From contig NZ_JAAOXD010000007.1 of the NCBI RefSeq assembly GCF_014694315.1, positions 279,857 through 343,856 on the forward strand: a stretch of DNA of 64,000 nt, in the 5' to 3' direction. The notes under the pieces are model-generated. The model was not told the origin of the DNA, did not search any database, and saw only the letters and a list, made by a program, of their open reading frames with translations. The DNA comes from Arthrobacter ipis (lineage in GTDB: Bacteria; Actinomycetota; Actinomycetes; Actinomycetales; Micrococcaceae). Each line of letters begins with the position of its first letter. The first letter of the stretch is position 1. A program made the translations under genes and the position numbers. Shown piece after piece: positions 8,447 to 17,087 of the stretch.

Positions 8447-8896
8447 ATGGGCATCAAAGACGACGCCGTGGAGGTGCGCGCCCAGGGTTGGCGCACCCTG
8501 GCGGCCCTGCACGGGCTGATCGAGGCGGAGCTGGAACGGTCGCTGCAGGGGCAGGCGCAGCTTTCCGTCGTCGAATACACGGTGCTGGACGCGCTCAGCC
8601 GGCAGGACGGGTGGCACATGCGGATGCAGCAGCTGGCCCGGGCCAGCGCCCTCAGCGCCAGCGCGACCACCCGCCTGGTGAACCGGCTGGAGGACCGCGG
8701 CCTGCTGACCCGCATCCTGTGCGCGGACGACCGCCGCGGCATCTACACCGAACTCACGGGCAGTGGGAGCAAGCTGCTGGCAGAAGCGCGGCCGGTCCAC
8801 GACGCCACACTGGAGCGGACCCTGGCCGAAGCGCAGCAGGTGCCGGAGCTGGCACCTCTGGTGGACGCGCTCCCCCGCCTCCGCGCCGGCGTCTAG
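8447..8896 (+). CDS. MarR family transcriptional regulator
   Basis: A 149-residue protein with the MarR winged HTH (about residues 35-125). It contains a recognition helix in SALSASATTRLVNRLEDRGLL and the wing DDRRGIYTELT, with dimerisation helices at both ends. ATG 8447 follows an excellent ribosome site, AAGGAGGAGA. It is divergent from the DHA1 transporter and probably represses it. The ligand is unknown. The gene ends before a dispersed palindromic repeat that may serve as a terminator. Confidence 0.9.
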   Translation: MGIKDDAVEVRAQGWRTLAALHGLIEAELERSLQGQAQLSVVEYTVLDALSRQDGWHMRMQQLARASALSASATTRLVNRLEDRGLLTRILCADDRRGIYTELTGSGSKLLAEARPVHDATLERTLAEAQQVPELAPLVDALPRLRAGV

Positions 8897-8987
8897 AGCT
8901 GCCCGCCCGGCCCTCCGGCCGTCGTCGAACGCTTCAGACTGGCCGACCGCCGTCGAACGCTTAGGTGCAAAACTGCTTCCGGCGGTT

Positions 8988-9050
8988 GAGTTTTTGAGCA
9001 GATAATGCCCTCTCGAAGGCCTCGAGAGGGCATTACCTGGACAAAATTCC
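8988..9050. repeat. Dispersed palindromic repeat, family 1, copy A
   Basis: Perfect 14-base arms TAATGCCCTCTCGA (9003-9016) and its complement (9022-9035) enclose the loop AGGCC. The outer flanks are TTTTTGAGCAGAT and ACCTGGACAAAA, diverged forms of the family consensus seen at 11444 and 52236. It lies between the convergent marR and transporter genes, where it could also terminate both. Confidence 0.75.
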
Positions 9051-9065
9051 GGCGCGGGAGCGGTC

Positions 9066-10520
9066 TTAGTGGACCGGGGTTCCTGCTCCGACGTCGGTCT
9101 TGGCGTCGGTCTCGACTACGGCAGCGACGCCCGCCTGGTGCTTGAAGAAGTGTTCCACGTCCTCGAGGCTCTTGTCCTTGGTCTCGGGAATGTACCTCGC
9201 AGCAAACAGAATCGCCCCGACGCCGAGGACGGCGAACACGAAGAACGTGTTGGAAATGCCGACGGCGGCGAGCAGCTGCGGGAAGCCGAAGCCGATCAGG
9301 AAGTTCACGATCCACAGCACGAAGGCCGATGCGCCCATGCCGAGGCCGCGCAGCTTCAGCGGGAAGATCTCCGACAGCATGAGCCAGGTGACCGGTGAAA
9401 TGGCCCCCTGCTGGAATGCGAGGAACGTGACGGTCAGCGCCAGGATCACGTAGCCGCGGCCGGTGCCCTCGGGCAGGATCAGCGAGAAGAGGCCAATCAG
9501 CAGCAGCGCCGAGGTGGTTCCGATCTGGCCGGTGATAAGCATCCGGCGGCGCCCCACCTTGCCGAGCAGCCAGATGCCCACGAAAGTGGCCAGCACGGAG
9601 ATGACACCGTTGGCAATGTTGGCGCTCAGTGCGGCTTCGCGGCCGAAGCCGGCATCCGCCAGGATCTGGGTGCCGTAGTACATGATGGAGTTCACGCCGG
9701 TGATCTGCTGGATCACGGCCAGGCCGACGCCGACGAAGAAGATCCGCCGCAGCCAGGGAACCTGCAGGTCCTTCCAGGAGCCCATCTTGGACTTGTAGTC
9801 CTCCACGGCCATGGCCTTGACCTCGTCGAACTCCGCCGTGGCCTCGGCCTTGGAGCGGATGCGCTGAAGCACCCCGAGCGCCTCGCCGAAGCTGCCCATG
9901 GAGGCCAGCCAGCGGGGGCTTTCGGGCATGAACGCCATGCCGATCCACAGGGCGATGGCCGGCAGCGTGGCGATGACCAGCATCCAGCGCCAAATGCCCC
10001 CGGCCTCGCCGAACGTGTTGCCGAGGTAGGCGTTGAAGATGAAGGCGAGCAGCTGGCCCGTGACAATCATGAGTTCGTTCTGCGTCACGATCCGCCCGCG
10101 CCGGGCCGACGGCGACACCTCCGCGAGGTACACCGGCACGGTCACGGACGCCCCGCCCACGGCCAGGCCCAGGATGAACCGGGCCGCCACCATGAACTCA
10201 GTGCTCGGAGCCAGGGTGCAGGACAGCGTGCCGACCAGGAAGATGACGGCAAGGACCATGATCATCTTGCGGCGGCCGTTCCGGTCCGCCAGCCGGCCGC
10301 CGAACAGTGCACCGAAGGCGGCGCCGAACAGCAGCGACGACGTCACCATTCCCTCGGCCAGCGGGGTCAGGCCCAGGTCCTCCTGCATGTAGGGCAGGGC
10401 ACCGTTGATGACGCCTGTGTCGTAGCCGAAGAGCAGGCCGCCGAAGGTGGAAATGATGGTGACCGTGCGGAGGGCCCGCTGGTGTTTTAAGTCAGCCTTG
10501 CCCGAAGGCGCGGCCGTCAT
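9066..10520 (-). CDS. Sugar porter family MFS transporter, probable myo-inositol importer (IolT-like)
   Basis: A 484-residue member of the sugar porter family with twelve membrane segments. Family signatures are visible: GGLLFGYDTGVINGAL in TM1, GRLADRNGRRK after TM2, PESPRWL after TM6, and PETKDKSLEDVEHFF at the end of TM12. The start is ATG 10520. The upstream isomerase gene's stop overlaps it as ATGA, so the two are translationally coupled. As the last gene of the iol operon, it most likely brings in myo-inositol by proton symport, like IolT1/T2 of Corynebacterium. The substrate is inferred from context; xylose or other polyols remain possible. Confidence 0.88.
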   Translation of the reverse strand: MTAAPSGKADLKHQRALRTVTIISTFGGLLFGYDTGVINGALPYMQEDLGLTPLAEGMVTSSLLFGAAFGALFGGRLADRNGRRKMIMVLAVIFLVGTLSCTLAPSTEFMVAARFILGLAVGGASVTVPVYLAEVSPSARRGRIVTQNELMIVTGQLLAFIFNAYLGNTFGEAGGIWRWMLVIATLPAIALWIGMAFMPESPRWLASMGSFGEALGVLQRIRSKAEATAEFDEVKAMAVEDYKSKMGSWKDLQVPWLRRIFFVGVGLAVIQQITGVNSIMYYGTQILADAGFGREAALSANIANGVISVLATFVGIWLLGKVGRRRMLITGQIGTTSALLLIGLFSLILPEGTGRGYVILALTVTFLAFQQGAISPVTWLMLSEIFPLKLRGLGMGASAFVLWIVNFLIGFGFPQLLAAVGISNTFFVFAVLGVGAILFAARYIPETKDKSLEDVEHFFKHQAGVAAVVETDAKTDVGAGTPVH

Positions 10521-11392
10521 ACGCTGACCTTCTGCACGTACTGCTTCATGGTGTCCAGCTGGAAGCGGGAAACCTCCTCGGCATTGTCGTCTTCGGCGAA
10601 GACGCTGGACACCATCACGGTGTCGTCCCGGTCCAGGAATCCGATTTCCTTCAGGCCGCCGAAGAACTCGTCCCAGTTCACGTCGCCGTCGCCGATCTTC
10701 AGGTGCTGGTGCACCCGGACGGCGTTGCCCGGCGGGTTGGTGATGTAGCGCAGCCCGTGCGACGCATGGTGGTCCATGGTGTCGGCGACGTGGACCAGAC
10801 GCAGCTTGTCCCCCGCTGCGCGCATGATGTCCAGCGGCGAGTTTTTCATGTGGAAGCTGTGGGAGGCCACGTAGACCATGCCGACGTTCTTGGAGTTCAG
10901 GCCACGGATGACGCGGATCGCGGCAAGGCCTTCCTCCACGAAGTCGTCCGGGTGCGGGTCGATGAGCAGGTCGATGCCTTCGCGCTCGATGATGGGGAGC
11001 AGTTCCTCCATGGAGCGGTAGAACGCGCGCTCGGATTCCTCGGCCAGCTCCGGCCGGCCGCTGAACTCGGTGTTCATGGTGCTCACGCCCAGGTCCACGG
11101 CGATCTGGATGGCGCGCTTCCAGTAGCGCACTGCCGCCTCGCGGGCGTCCTCGTCCGGGCCGGACCAGCGCAGCACAGGCAGGATGGACGCGATTTCGAT
11201 TCCGGCGTCGGTGCACGCCTTCTTCAACTGGCCCACGAGTTCGTCGTCGGCCTTCGGGTGGTTGTAGAAGGGGATGAAATCCGGGTGCGGCGTCATCTGC
11301 ATGTACTTGTAGCCGAGGTCGGCCACCACCTTGGGGAACTCCAGCAGGCTGTGGCTGTGGTGGAAGGGGGTGGGGTCAAGGGCAATTTTCAC
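10517..11392 (-). CDS. Sugar phosphate isomerase/epimerase (xylose isomerase-like TIM barrel), IolI/IolH-type
   Basis: A 291-residue AP-endonuclease-2-like TIM barrel. Metal ligands appear in barrel order: NTEFSG (Glu), LLIDPHPDD (Asp/His), VHVADTMDHHA (His), and a final VSSVFAEDD segment. GTG at 11392 is preferred over GTG 11401 because GGAG is 8 bases upstream of the former and touches the latter. It overlaps the transporter by 4 bases. In inositol loci this family includes IolI (inosose isomerase, for D-chiro-inositol) and IolH, whose role is poorly defined. The sequence alone does not separate them, so no symbol is given. Confidence 0.82.
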   Translation of the reverse strand: MKIALDPTPFHHSHSLLEFPKVVADLGYKYMQMTPHPDFIPFYNHPKADDELVGQLKKACTDAGIEIASILPVLRWSGPDEDAREAAVRYWKRAIQIAVDLGVSTMNTEFSGRPELAEESERAFYRSMEELLPIIEREGIDLLIDPHPDDFVEEGLAAIRVIRGLNSKNVGMVYVASHSFHMKNSPLDIMRAAGDKLRLVHVADTMDHHASHGLRYITNPPGNAVRVHQHLKIGDGDVNWDEFFGGLKEIGFLDRDDTVMVSSVFAEDDNAEEVSRFQLDTMKQYVQKVSV

Positions 11393-11443
11393 GAGGAACA
11401 CTCCATTGTGGAAAGAGTCTGTGGAAAGAGTTGGTTAACAAAA

Positions 11444-11509
11444 GGAGCTTTTGTCCAGATAATGCAACCTCGAGGGGCCTCTAAGTCGCATTATCTGGAC
11501 AAAAACTCC
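11444..11509. repeat. Dispersed palindromic repeat, family 1, copy B
   Basis: Arms of 22 bases at 11444-11465 and 11488-11509 match at 21 positions. Each contains TTTTGTCCAGATAATGC or its complement, with TCGAGGGGCCT in the loop. It lies 7 bases beyond the iolG stop, between two genes of the same operon, so if transcribed it would put a strong hairpin inside the iol mRNA. Confidence 0.85.
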
Positions 11510-11516
11510 AAGGGCG

Positions 11517-12530
11517 TTAGCTGTAGAGGGCAGGCCTGGCGTTCAGCTTCACGGCGACCTTCTCGCCGTTCTTCTGGGCCTCAACGCCGGCTTCGCAGCA
11601 GGCGGCGGTGGCGTAGCCGTCCCAGGCGGTGGGTCCGCCGATTTCGCCGCGGAGCGCGGCGTCAACCCAGGCCTGGATTTCGACGTCGTACGCGGCACCG
11701 AAGCGCTCTTCGAAGCCGGGCGTGACCTTGCCGCCCCAGCGGCCGTTGCTGCGGAGGTACGGGCCGCTGTCGCCGCCGATGCTGACGATGCCGTCCTCGA
11801 AGGAAGCCTGCGTGGCCACTTCGTAGCCGAACTTGGCGTTCACGTAGATTTCGACGTCGGCCAGGACGCCGGACTCGGTTTCGATCAGGACGTGCTGGGG
11901 GTCGTGCTGGCCGGCCGGGGCGTTCTTCGTGGCCTTGCCGAGCCGGACCTGGACGGACGTGATCTCTTCGCCCGTGAAGAAGCGGATGGCGTCGAACTCG
12001 TGGACCACGGAATCGTTGATGAGCATCTCGTTGGTGAAGCCCGCGGGCGTGGTCGGGTTGCGGTGCTGGTGGTGCAGCATCAGCAGTTCGCCCAGTTCGC
12101 GGTCGCGGATGACCGAGCCGAGGGCTGCGTATTCGGCGTCGAAGCGGCGCATGAAACCCACTTGGATGCGCTTGTGGCCCAGCTTCTCCTCAGCCTGGAC
12201 AATCTTCCAGGACGACTCGGCATCCGGCGTCAGCGGCTTCTCGCAGAGGATGGGAATGTCCTTGGCGATGGCCTTGAGCAGGATCTCCTCGTGCAGGAAG
12301 CCGGGCGTGGCGATGAGGACGGCGTTGACGTCGCCGTTGTTCAGCGCCTCTTCGGCGTCGGCCAAGGCAACGGCCCCGGGGATACCTTCGATGGCAGCTT
12401 GGGCGCGGGCAAGGTCAACGTCGACGACGGCGGCTACTTCAGCGCCATGGATGCGCTTGCTGAGGCGCTGGATATGGTCCGCGCCCATGCGGCCGGCGCC
12501 GATAACGGCGACGCGAAGGGTTTCAGTCAT
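11517..12530 (-). CDS. iolG: Inositol 2-dehydrogenase IolG (Gfo/Idh/MocA family)
   Basis: A 337-residue NAD-dependent oxidoreductase that oxidises myo-inositol to 2-keto-myo-inositol (scyllo-inosose), the first catabolic step. The Rossmann motif VIGAGRMGADHI is at about residues 9-20. The family motif CEKPLTP is near residue 95, and the substrate-domain signatures VGFMRRFDAEY and DSVVHEFDAIRFF follow, the latter containing the catalytic-type Asp/His. The length is normal for IolG (about 335-345). It starts with ATG 12530, 36 bases after the iolE stop. D-chiro-inositol activity is known in some homologues but cannot be judged here. Confidence 0.92.
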   Translation of the reverse strand: MTETLRVAVIGAGRMGADHIQRLSKRIHGAEVAAVVDVDLARAQAAIEGIPGAVALADAEEALNNGDVNAVLIATPGFLHEEILLKAIAKDIPILCEKPLTPDAESSWKIVQAEEKLGHKRIQVGFMRRFDAEYAALGSVIRDRELGELLMLHHQHRNPTTPAGFTNEMLINDSVVHEFDAIRFFTGEEITSVQVRLGKATKNAPAGQHDPQHVLIETESGVLADVEIYVNAKFGYEVATQASFEDGIVSIGGDSGPYLRSNGRWGGKVTPGFEERFGAAYDVEIQAWVDAALRGEIGGPTAWDGYATAACCEAGVEAQKNGEKVAVKLNARPALYS

Positions 12531-12566
12531 TGTTCTTTCCTTACGTTTAGGATGCCGGGGCGGAGG

Positions 12567-13478
12567 CTAGTTGACCGCGGTGCGGGAGCCGCAGGACAGC
12601 AGGTAGTTGCGGGTGCGCTTGGCGATGGGCATGGGAACGTCGAAGGCCACCGGGTACATGTCCTGCTCCACGATGCCGAAGATCGGCCGGTCCAGGGCTT
12701 CAACGGCCTCGATGACCGCGCGCAGGTCAGGCAGGCCGTTCGGCGGTTCCGTCATGACGCCGGCCAGGTTTGCCGCTGCCCAGGTCATGTTTTCCTCATT
12801 GACCTTCTTGAGGACGTCCGGGTTGATCTGCTTCAGGTGCAGGTAGCCGATCCGGTCCGGGTAGTTCTTGATGAGCTCCAGGCTGGAGGCGCCGCAGTAT
12901 TCCGCGTGGCCGGTGTCCAGGCACAGGTTGAGGTACTGCGGGTCAGTCGCACCCAGCAGCGTTTCGATGTCCTCCTGGGCTCCGACGTGCGAGTCGGCGT
13001 GGGAGTGGAACTGCTGCTTGAGGCCGAAGTCCTCGAGCAGCGTCTTTCCCATCCGGTTGTGGCCGGCGAACAGGTCGCTCCAGGCCTTGTCGCTGAGCGT
13101 GCCGCTCTCCACGGCTTCGCCGGTGACGTCGTCACGCCACATGGCGGGGATGACCACGATGTGCTCGCCGCCCATGGCTGCGGTGAGTTCAGCGACCTTA
13201 CGGGCCGGCTCCCAGGCCGACTCCCACTGGTCCAGGCCGCGGTGGAACGCGGTGAAGACGGTTCCGGCGCAGACCTTCAGGTCGCGCTGCTTGAGCTCTT
13301 CGGCGAGGCGGGTGGGGTCGTTGGGCAGGTAGCCGTACGGGCCCAGCTCGATCCACTTGTAGCCGGACTCGGCCACCTCGTCCAGGAAGCGCTCCCACGG
13401 GGTCTGTTTGGGGTCATCCGCAAACCACACGCCCCAGGAGTCGGGCGCGGTGCCGATGATCAGCTTGTTCTCTGTCAT
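12567..13478 (-). CDS. iolE: myo-Inosose-2 dehydratase IolE
   Basis: A 303-residue TIM-barrel lyase that dehydrates 2-keto-myo-inositol to 3D-trihydroxycyclohexane-1,2-dione. The N-terminal signature IGTAPDSWGVWFADD is characteristic of IolE. Metal and active-site segments include QQFHSHADSHVG, LCLDTGHAEYCG and YLHLKQI. It ends SCGSRTAVN. It is the fifth gene counting from iolC in the minus-strand operon. A 14-base-arm inverted repeat lies just upstream (13492-13553), between it and iolA. Confidence 0.95.
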   Translation of the reverse strand: MTENKLIIGTAPDSWGVWFADDPKQTPWERFLDEVAESGYKWIELGPYGYLPNDPTRLAEELKQRDLKVCAGTVFTAFHRGLDQWESAWEPARKVAELTAAMGGEHIVVIPAMWRDDVTGEAVESGTLSDKAWSDLFAGHNRMGKTLLEDFGLKQQFHSHADSHVGAQEDIETLLGATDPQYLNLCLDTGHAEYCGASSLELIKNYPDRIGYLHLKQINPDVLKKVNEENMTWAAANLAGVMTEPPNGLPDLRAVIEAVEALDRPIFGIVEQDMYPVAFDVPMPIAKRTRNYLLSCGSRTAVN

Positions 13479-13491
13479 GACTGTTCCTTCT

Positions 13492-13553
13492 CATCGATTG
13501 CTCCGCAGGTGCCCAATTGGACGCTCAAAACGGCAGTTACGGAGCAATCGATG
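13492..13553. repeat. Intercistronic inverted repeat between iolA and iolE
   Basis: CATCGATTGCTCCG (13492-13505) and its exact complement (13540-13553) enclose a 34-base loop. It falls in the 96-base gap between the iolA stop and the iolE start. It has no T-run and could be an mRNA processing or stability hairpin, an internal operator or a degenerate dispersed element. Confidence 0.55.
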
Positions 13554-13574
13554 TGGTTTTGGGGGCGGTGGGGA

Positions 13575-15086
13575 TTAGTTGGAGGGGAAGTTGTAGGAGG
13601 CGCCGGAGGCGTGGGTGGGTTCGGGCCAGCGTGAGGTGACGACCTTGCCGCGGGTGTAGAAGGAGACGCCTTCGGGGCCGTAGATGTGCTTGTCGCCGAA
13701 GAGCGAGGCTTTCCAGCCGCCGAAGGAGTGGTAGGCGACCGGGACGGGCAGGGGCACGTTGATGCCGATCATGCCGACGGTGACGGAGCGCTGGAACTTG
13801 CGGGCCGCGGCGCCGGAGGAGGTGAAGATGGCGGTGCCGTTGCCGTAGGGGTTGGAGTTGATCAGCTTGATGCCGTCCTCCAGGGTGTCGACACGGACGA
13901 CGACGAGGACGGGTCCGAAGATCTCCTCCGTGTAGGCGGTCATCTCGGTCTTGACGTGGTCGAGGACCGTGGGGCCGACCCAGAAGCCGTCTTCGTGGCC
14001 GGGGATCACGAGGTCGCGGCCGTCCACGACCATCGCGGCACCGGCGGCTTCGGCTTCGGTGACGATCTTGACGATGCGTTCTTTGGAGGCGGGGGCGATG
14101 ACCGGGCCCATTTCGGCGCCGGGCACGGTGCCGTTGTTGACCTTCACGTCGAGGGCGCGTTCTTCGACCTTCTTGACCAGCAGGTCTGCGGCGTCCCCGA
14201 CGGCGACGGCGACGGAGATGGCCATGCAGCGTTCCCCGGCGGAGCCGAACGCGGCGGCGGCGAGGTGGTCGGCGGCGTTGTCCAGGTCGGCGTCGGGCAG
14301 GATGATGGCGTGGTTCTTCGCCCCGCCGAGGGCCTGGACGCGCTTGCCGTGGGCGGTGGCGGTCTCGTGGACATACTTGGCGATCGGGGTGGAGCCGACG
14401 AAGGAGATGCCGTCCACGTCCGGGTGGGTCAGCAGCCCGTCGACGGTTTCCTTGTCGCCGTGCAGGACCTGGAACACGCCGTCGGGCAGGCCGGCGTCCT
14501 TCCAGAGCTTGGCCAGCAGCAGCGAGGCCGAGGGGTCGCGTTCGGAGGGCTTGAGGATGAAGGCGTTGCCGGTGGCGATCGCCATCGGGGCCATCCACAG
14601 GGGCACCATGACGGGGAAGTTGAACGGGGTGATGCCGGCGACAACGCCGAGGGGCTCGCGGAAGGAGAAGACGTCGATGCCGGTGGAGACCTGGTCCGAG
14701 TAGTCGCCCTTGAGCAGCGACGGGATGCCGCAGGCGAACTCGATGACTTCCAGTCCGCGGCCGATCTCGCCCTTGGCGTCGGAGATGACCTTGCCGTGCT
14801 CGGCGGTGATCAGCTCGGCGAGTTCGTGCACGTGCTCGGCGACGAGTTCGCGGAACTTGAACAACACGGCGGTGCGCTTGGCCAGGGAGATGTCGCCCCA
14901 GGAGTCGGCAGCGGCGCGGGCGGCGGCGACGGTATTGTCCAGGTCGGCGCGGTTGGCCAGGCGCAGTTCGGCGGTGACCTGGCCGGTGGCCGGGTTGTAG
15001 ACGGCCGTGGTGCGGTCGCCTTCGCCGGCGGTCTCGGCACCGTTGATAAAGTGGTTGATGGTGGTGGTGACGGTCGTCGTTGACAT
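13575..15086 (-). CDS. iolA: CoA-acylating methylmalonate-semialdehyde dehydrogenase IolA/MmsA
   Basis: A 503-residue aldehyde dehydrogenase. It converts malonate semialdehyde (and methylmalonate semialdehyde) to acetyl-CoA (propionyl-CoA) with NAD and CoA, the last step of inositol breakdown. The NAD-binding segment is FNFPVMVPLWMAP. The MMSDH-specific QALGGAKNHAI precedes the catalytic Cys in GERCMA (about residue 287). The C-terminal PVPVAYHSFGGWKASLFGD is also typical. The length is normal. ATG 15086 begins 48 bases after the iolD stop. The gene is very G+C-rich with strong third-position bias, so long antisense frames over it are not coding. Confidence 0.95.
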   Translation of the reverse strand: MSTTTVTTTINHFINGAETAGEGDRTTAVYNPATGQVTAELRLANRADLDNTVAAARAAADSWGDISLAKRTAVLFKFRELVAEHVHELAELITAEHGKVISDAKGEIGRGLEVIEFACGIPSLLKGDYSDQVSTGIDVFSFREPLGVVAGITPFNFPVMVPLWMAPMAIATGNAFILKPSERDPSASLLLAKLWKDAGLPDGVFQVLHGDKETVDGLLTHPDVDGISFVGSTPIAKYVHETATAHGKRVQALGGAKNHAIILPDADLDNAADHLAAAAFGSAGERCMAISVAVAVGDAADLLVKKVEERALDVKVNNGTVPGAEMGPVIAPASKERIVKIVTEAEAAGAAMVVDGRDLVIPGHEDGFWVGPTVLDHVKTEMTAYTEEIFGPVLVVVRVDTLEDGIKLINSNPYGNGTAIFTSSGAAARKFQRSVTVGMIGINVPLPVPVAYHSFGGWKASLFGDKHIYGPEGVSFYTRGKVVTSRWPEPTHASGASYNFPSN

Positions 15087-15134
15087 AGAGATGACTTCCT
15101 TGGTCTGTGGCTTGTCGTGAAGCGTGGGGGGAGG

Positions 15135-17084
15135 TTAGCCGAGCAGCTTGCGCTGGCGGGATTTGTGGTCGATGTAGGTCTGGAAGGCCTGCTTGGTGGA
15201 GTCGAGTTCCGACACTGCGGAGACGGGAACGTCCCACCAAGATTCGGAGCTCGGCGCGTCCAGCAGCGGGTCGGATTCGACGTGGATCACGATCGGGCCG
15301 CCGCGCTCGGGGGCGGCCTTGGCGTCGCGGATGGCCTGTTCGAGTTCGGCGATGGCCTTCTCGCCCGGCTCGATCCGGATGACCTTCACGCCGAGGGATT
15401 CGGCGTTCAGGGCCAGGTCCACCGGGAGGGTCTCGCCCTCGTCGAAGCTGTGCTGTTCCTCGTCCAGGACGCGGTACTGGGTGCCGAAGCGCTGCGAGCC
15501 GAGTGATTCGGAGAGCGAGCCGATGGAGGCGTAGCCGTGGTTCTGGATCAGGACCACGATCAGCTTGATCCGTTCGGCGACGGCGGTGACCAGTTCGGTG
15601 TGCATCATCAGGTAGGAGCCGTCCCCCACCATCACGACGACGTCGCGCTGGGTACCGCCCTTGGCGGCCTCGGCAAGCGCTGCGCGCTTGACGCCCAGCC
15701 CGCCGGGGATCTCGTAGCCCATGCAGGAGTACGCGTATTCGACGTGGTAGCCGAACGGGTCGCGGACCCGCCACATCTTGTGCAGGTCACCCGGCAGGGA
15801 ACCGGCGGCGCAGATGACCACGTCGGAGGGGTCCATGGCCCTGTTGGTGGCGCCGATGATCTCGTTCTGCGCCGGCAAAGGACTGAACCGGGTGTCGAAG
15901 GCCGTATCCACCGTGGTGTTCCAGCGCTGCTTCTCGGCCGCGATCTGCTGATCGAGGTCGGCACCGACCCGGTAGCCGCCCAGGGCCTGGTTCAGCTTGA
16001 CGAGTGCCTTGCGGGCGTCGGCGACGATCGGCAGCGAGGTGCCGTGCTTGTACGCGTCGATCGGTGCGACGTTGATGTTGATGAACTTCAGGTCCGGGTT
16101 CTGGAACGCGGTCCGGGACGCGGTGGTGAAGTCCTCATAGCGGGTGCCGATGCCGATGATCAGGTCCGCTTCGGCGGCCAGGGCGTTCGCCGCCGTCGTG
16201 CCCGTGGAGCCGATCGCGCCAAGGGAGTACTTGTGGTCCCAGGGCAGGACGCCGACGCCGGCCTGCGTGTTGCCCACCGGGATGCCGGTCAGTTCGGCGA
16301 ACTTCGCCAGTTCCTCGTTGGCGTAGGCGTACAGGACGCCTCCGCCGGCGATGATCAGCGGCCGCTTCGCGGCCCGGATCGCTGCGGCGGCGCGGGCGAT
16401 GTCGTCATCGTCAGCTTCCGGGCGGCGGATCCGCCACTCCCGCTCGGCCAGGAACTCCTCCGGCACGTCGAACGCCTCGGCCTGGACGTCTTGGGGCAGC
16501 GAGATGGTTACCGCGCCGGTCTCGGCGGGGTCCGTGAGGACGCGCAGGCCGTGGTGGAACGCGGAGAACAGCTGCTCCGGGCGGGTGACCCGGTCGAAGA
16601 ACTTCGACAGCGGCCGGAACGCGTCGTTGACCGTGAGGTCGTAGGCGTAGGGCTGTTCGAGCTGCTGCAGCACCGGGTCCGCGGCACGCGTGGCGAACGT
16701 GTCGGACGGCAGCAGCAAGACCGGCAGCCGGTTGGTGGTGGCCAGCGCCGCACCGGTAAGCAGGTTGGACGAGCCCGGGCCGATGGAGGTGCTGATCGCG
16801 AAGGTCTGGCGGCGGCGGGTGTGCCGGGCGTAGCCCACAGCCTGGTGGGACTGGGCCTGCTCGTTGCGGCCCTGGTAGTACGGCATGATCCTCGGATCGA
16901 GCTGCTGGTACTGCTTCAAGGCCTGGCCCACACCGGCTACGTTGCCGTGCCCGAAGATGCCGAACGTGCCCGGAATCAGGCGTTCGCGGAAATCGACTCC
17001 ACCGACGGAATCAACGGTGTACTGCTTGGAAAGGTATTCGACCACGGCCTGCGCCACGGTCATCCGGCGGGTTCCAGTTCCCAT
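15135..17084 (-). CDS. iolD: 3D-(3,5/4)-trihydroxycyclohexane-1,2-dione acylhydrolase (decyclizing) IolD
   Basis: A 649-residue thiamine-diphosphate-dependent ring-opening hydrolase yielding 5-deoxy-D-glucuronate. It has the three-domain fold of ThDP enzymes. The N-terminal Pyr domain has GHGNVAGVGQAL (about residues 48-60) and the SIGPGSSN loop, the middle domain carries LIIAGGGVLYA, and the C-terminal PP domain carries the MVGDGSYLMMHTE cofactor motif. The length matches the family (about 640). The aldolase gene ends only 3 bases upstream of its ATG, so they share a transcript. Identification is firm. Confidence 0.95.
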   Translation of the reverse strand: MGTGTRRMTVAQAVVEYLSKQYTVDSVGGVDFRERLIPGTFGIFGHGNVAGVGQALKQYQQLDPRIMPYYQGRNEQAQSHQAVGYARHTRRRQTFAISTSIGPGSSNLLTGAALATTNRLPVLLLPSDTFATRAADPVLQQLEQPYAYDLTVNDAFRPLSKFFDRVTRPEQLFSAFHHGLRVLTDPAETGAVTISLPQDVQAEAFDVPEEFLAEREWRIRRPEADDDDIARAAAAIRAAKRPLIIAGGGVLYAYANEELAKFAELTGIPVGNTQAGVGVLPWDHKYSLGAIGSTGTTAANALAAEADLIIGIGTRYEDFTTASRTAFQNPDLKFININVAPIDAYKHGTSLPIVADARKALVKLNQALGGYRVGADLDQQIAAEKQRWNTTVDTAFDTRFSPLPAQNEIIGATNRAMDPSDVVICAAGSLPGDLHKMWRVRDPFGYHVEYAYSCMGYEIPGGLGVKRAALAEAAKGGTQRDVVVMVGDGSYLMMHTELVTAVAERIKLIVVLIQNHGYASIGSLSESLGSQRFGTQYRVLDEEQHSFDEGETLPVDLALNAESLGVKVIRIEPGEKAIAELEQAIRDAKAAPERGGPIVIHVESDPLLDAPSSESWWDVPVSAVSELDSTKQAFQTYIDHKSRQRKLLG

Positions 17085-17087
17085 CGT

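Noticed and set aside
11411..11430. Direct repeat GTGGAAAGAGT before the isomerase gene
   Set aside because: Two short copies only, not linked to any known site; likely a local duplication.
13537..15774. A 745-codon minus-strand frame covering iolA and part of iolD
   Set aside because: It is an Arg/Pro-rich out-of-frame reading of iolA and iolD, which match their families end to end.
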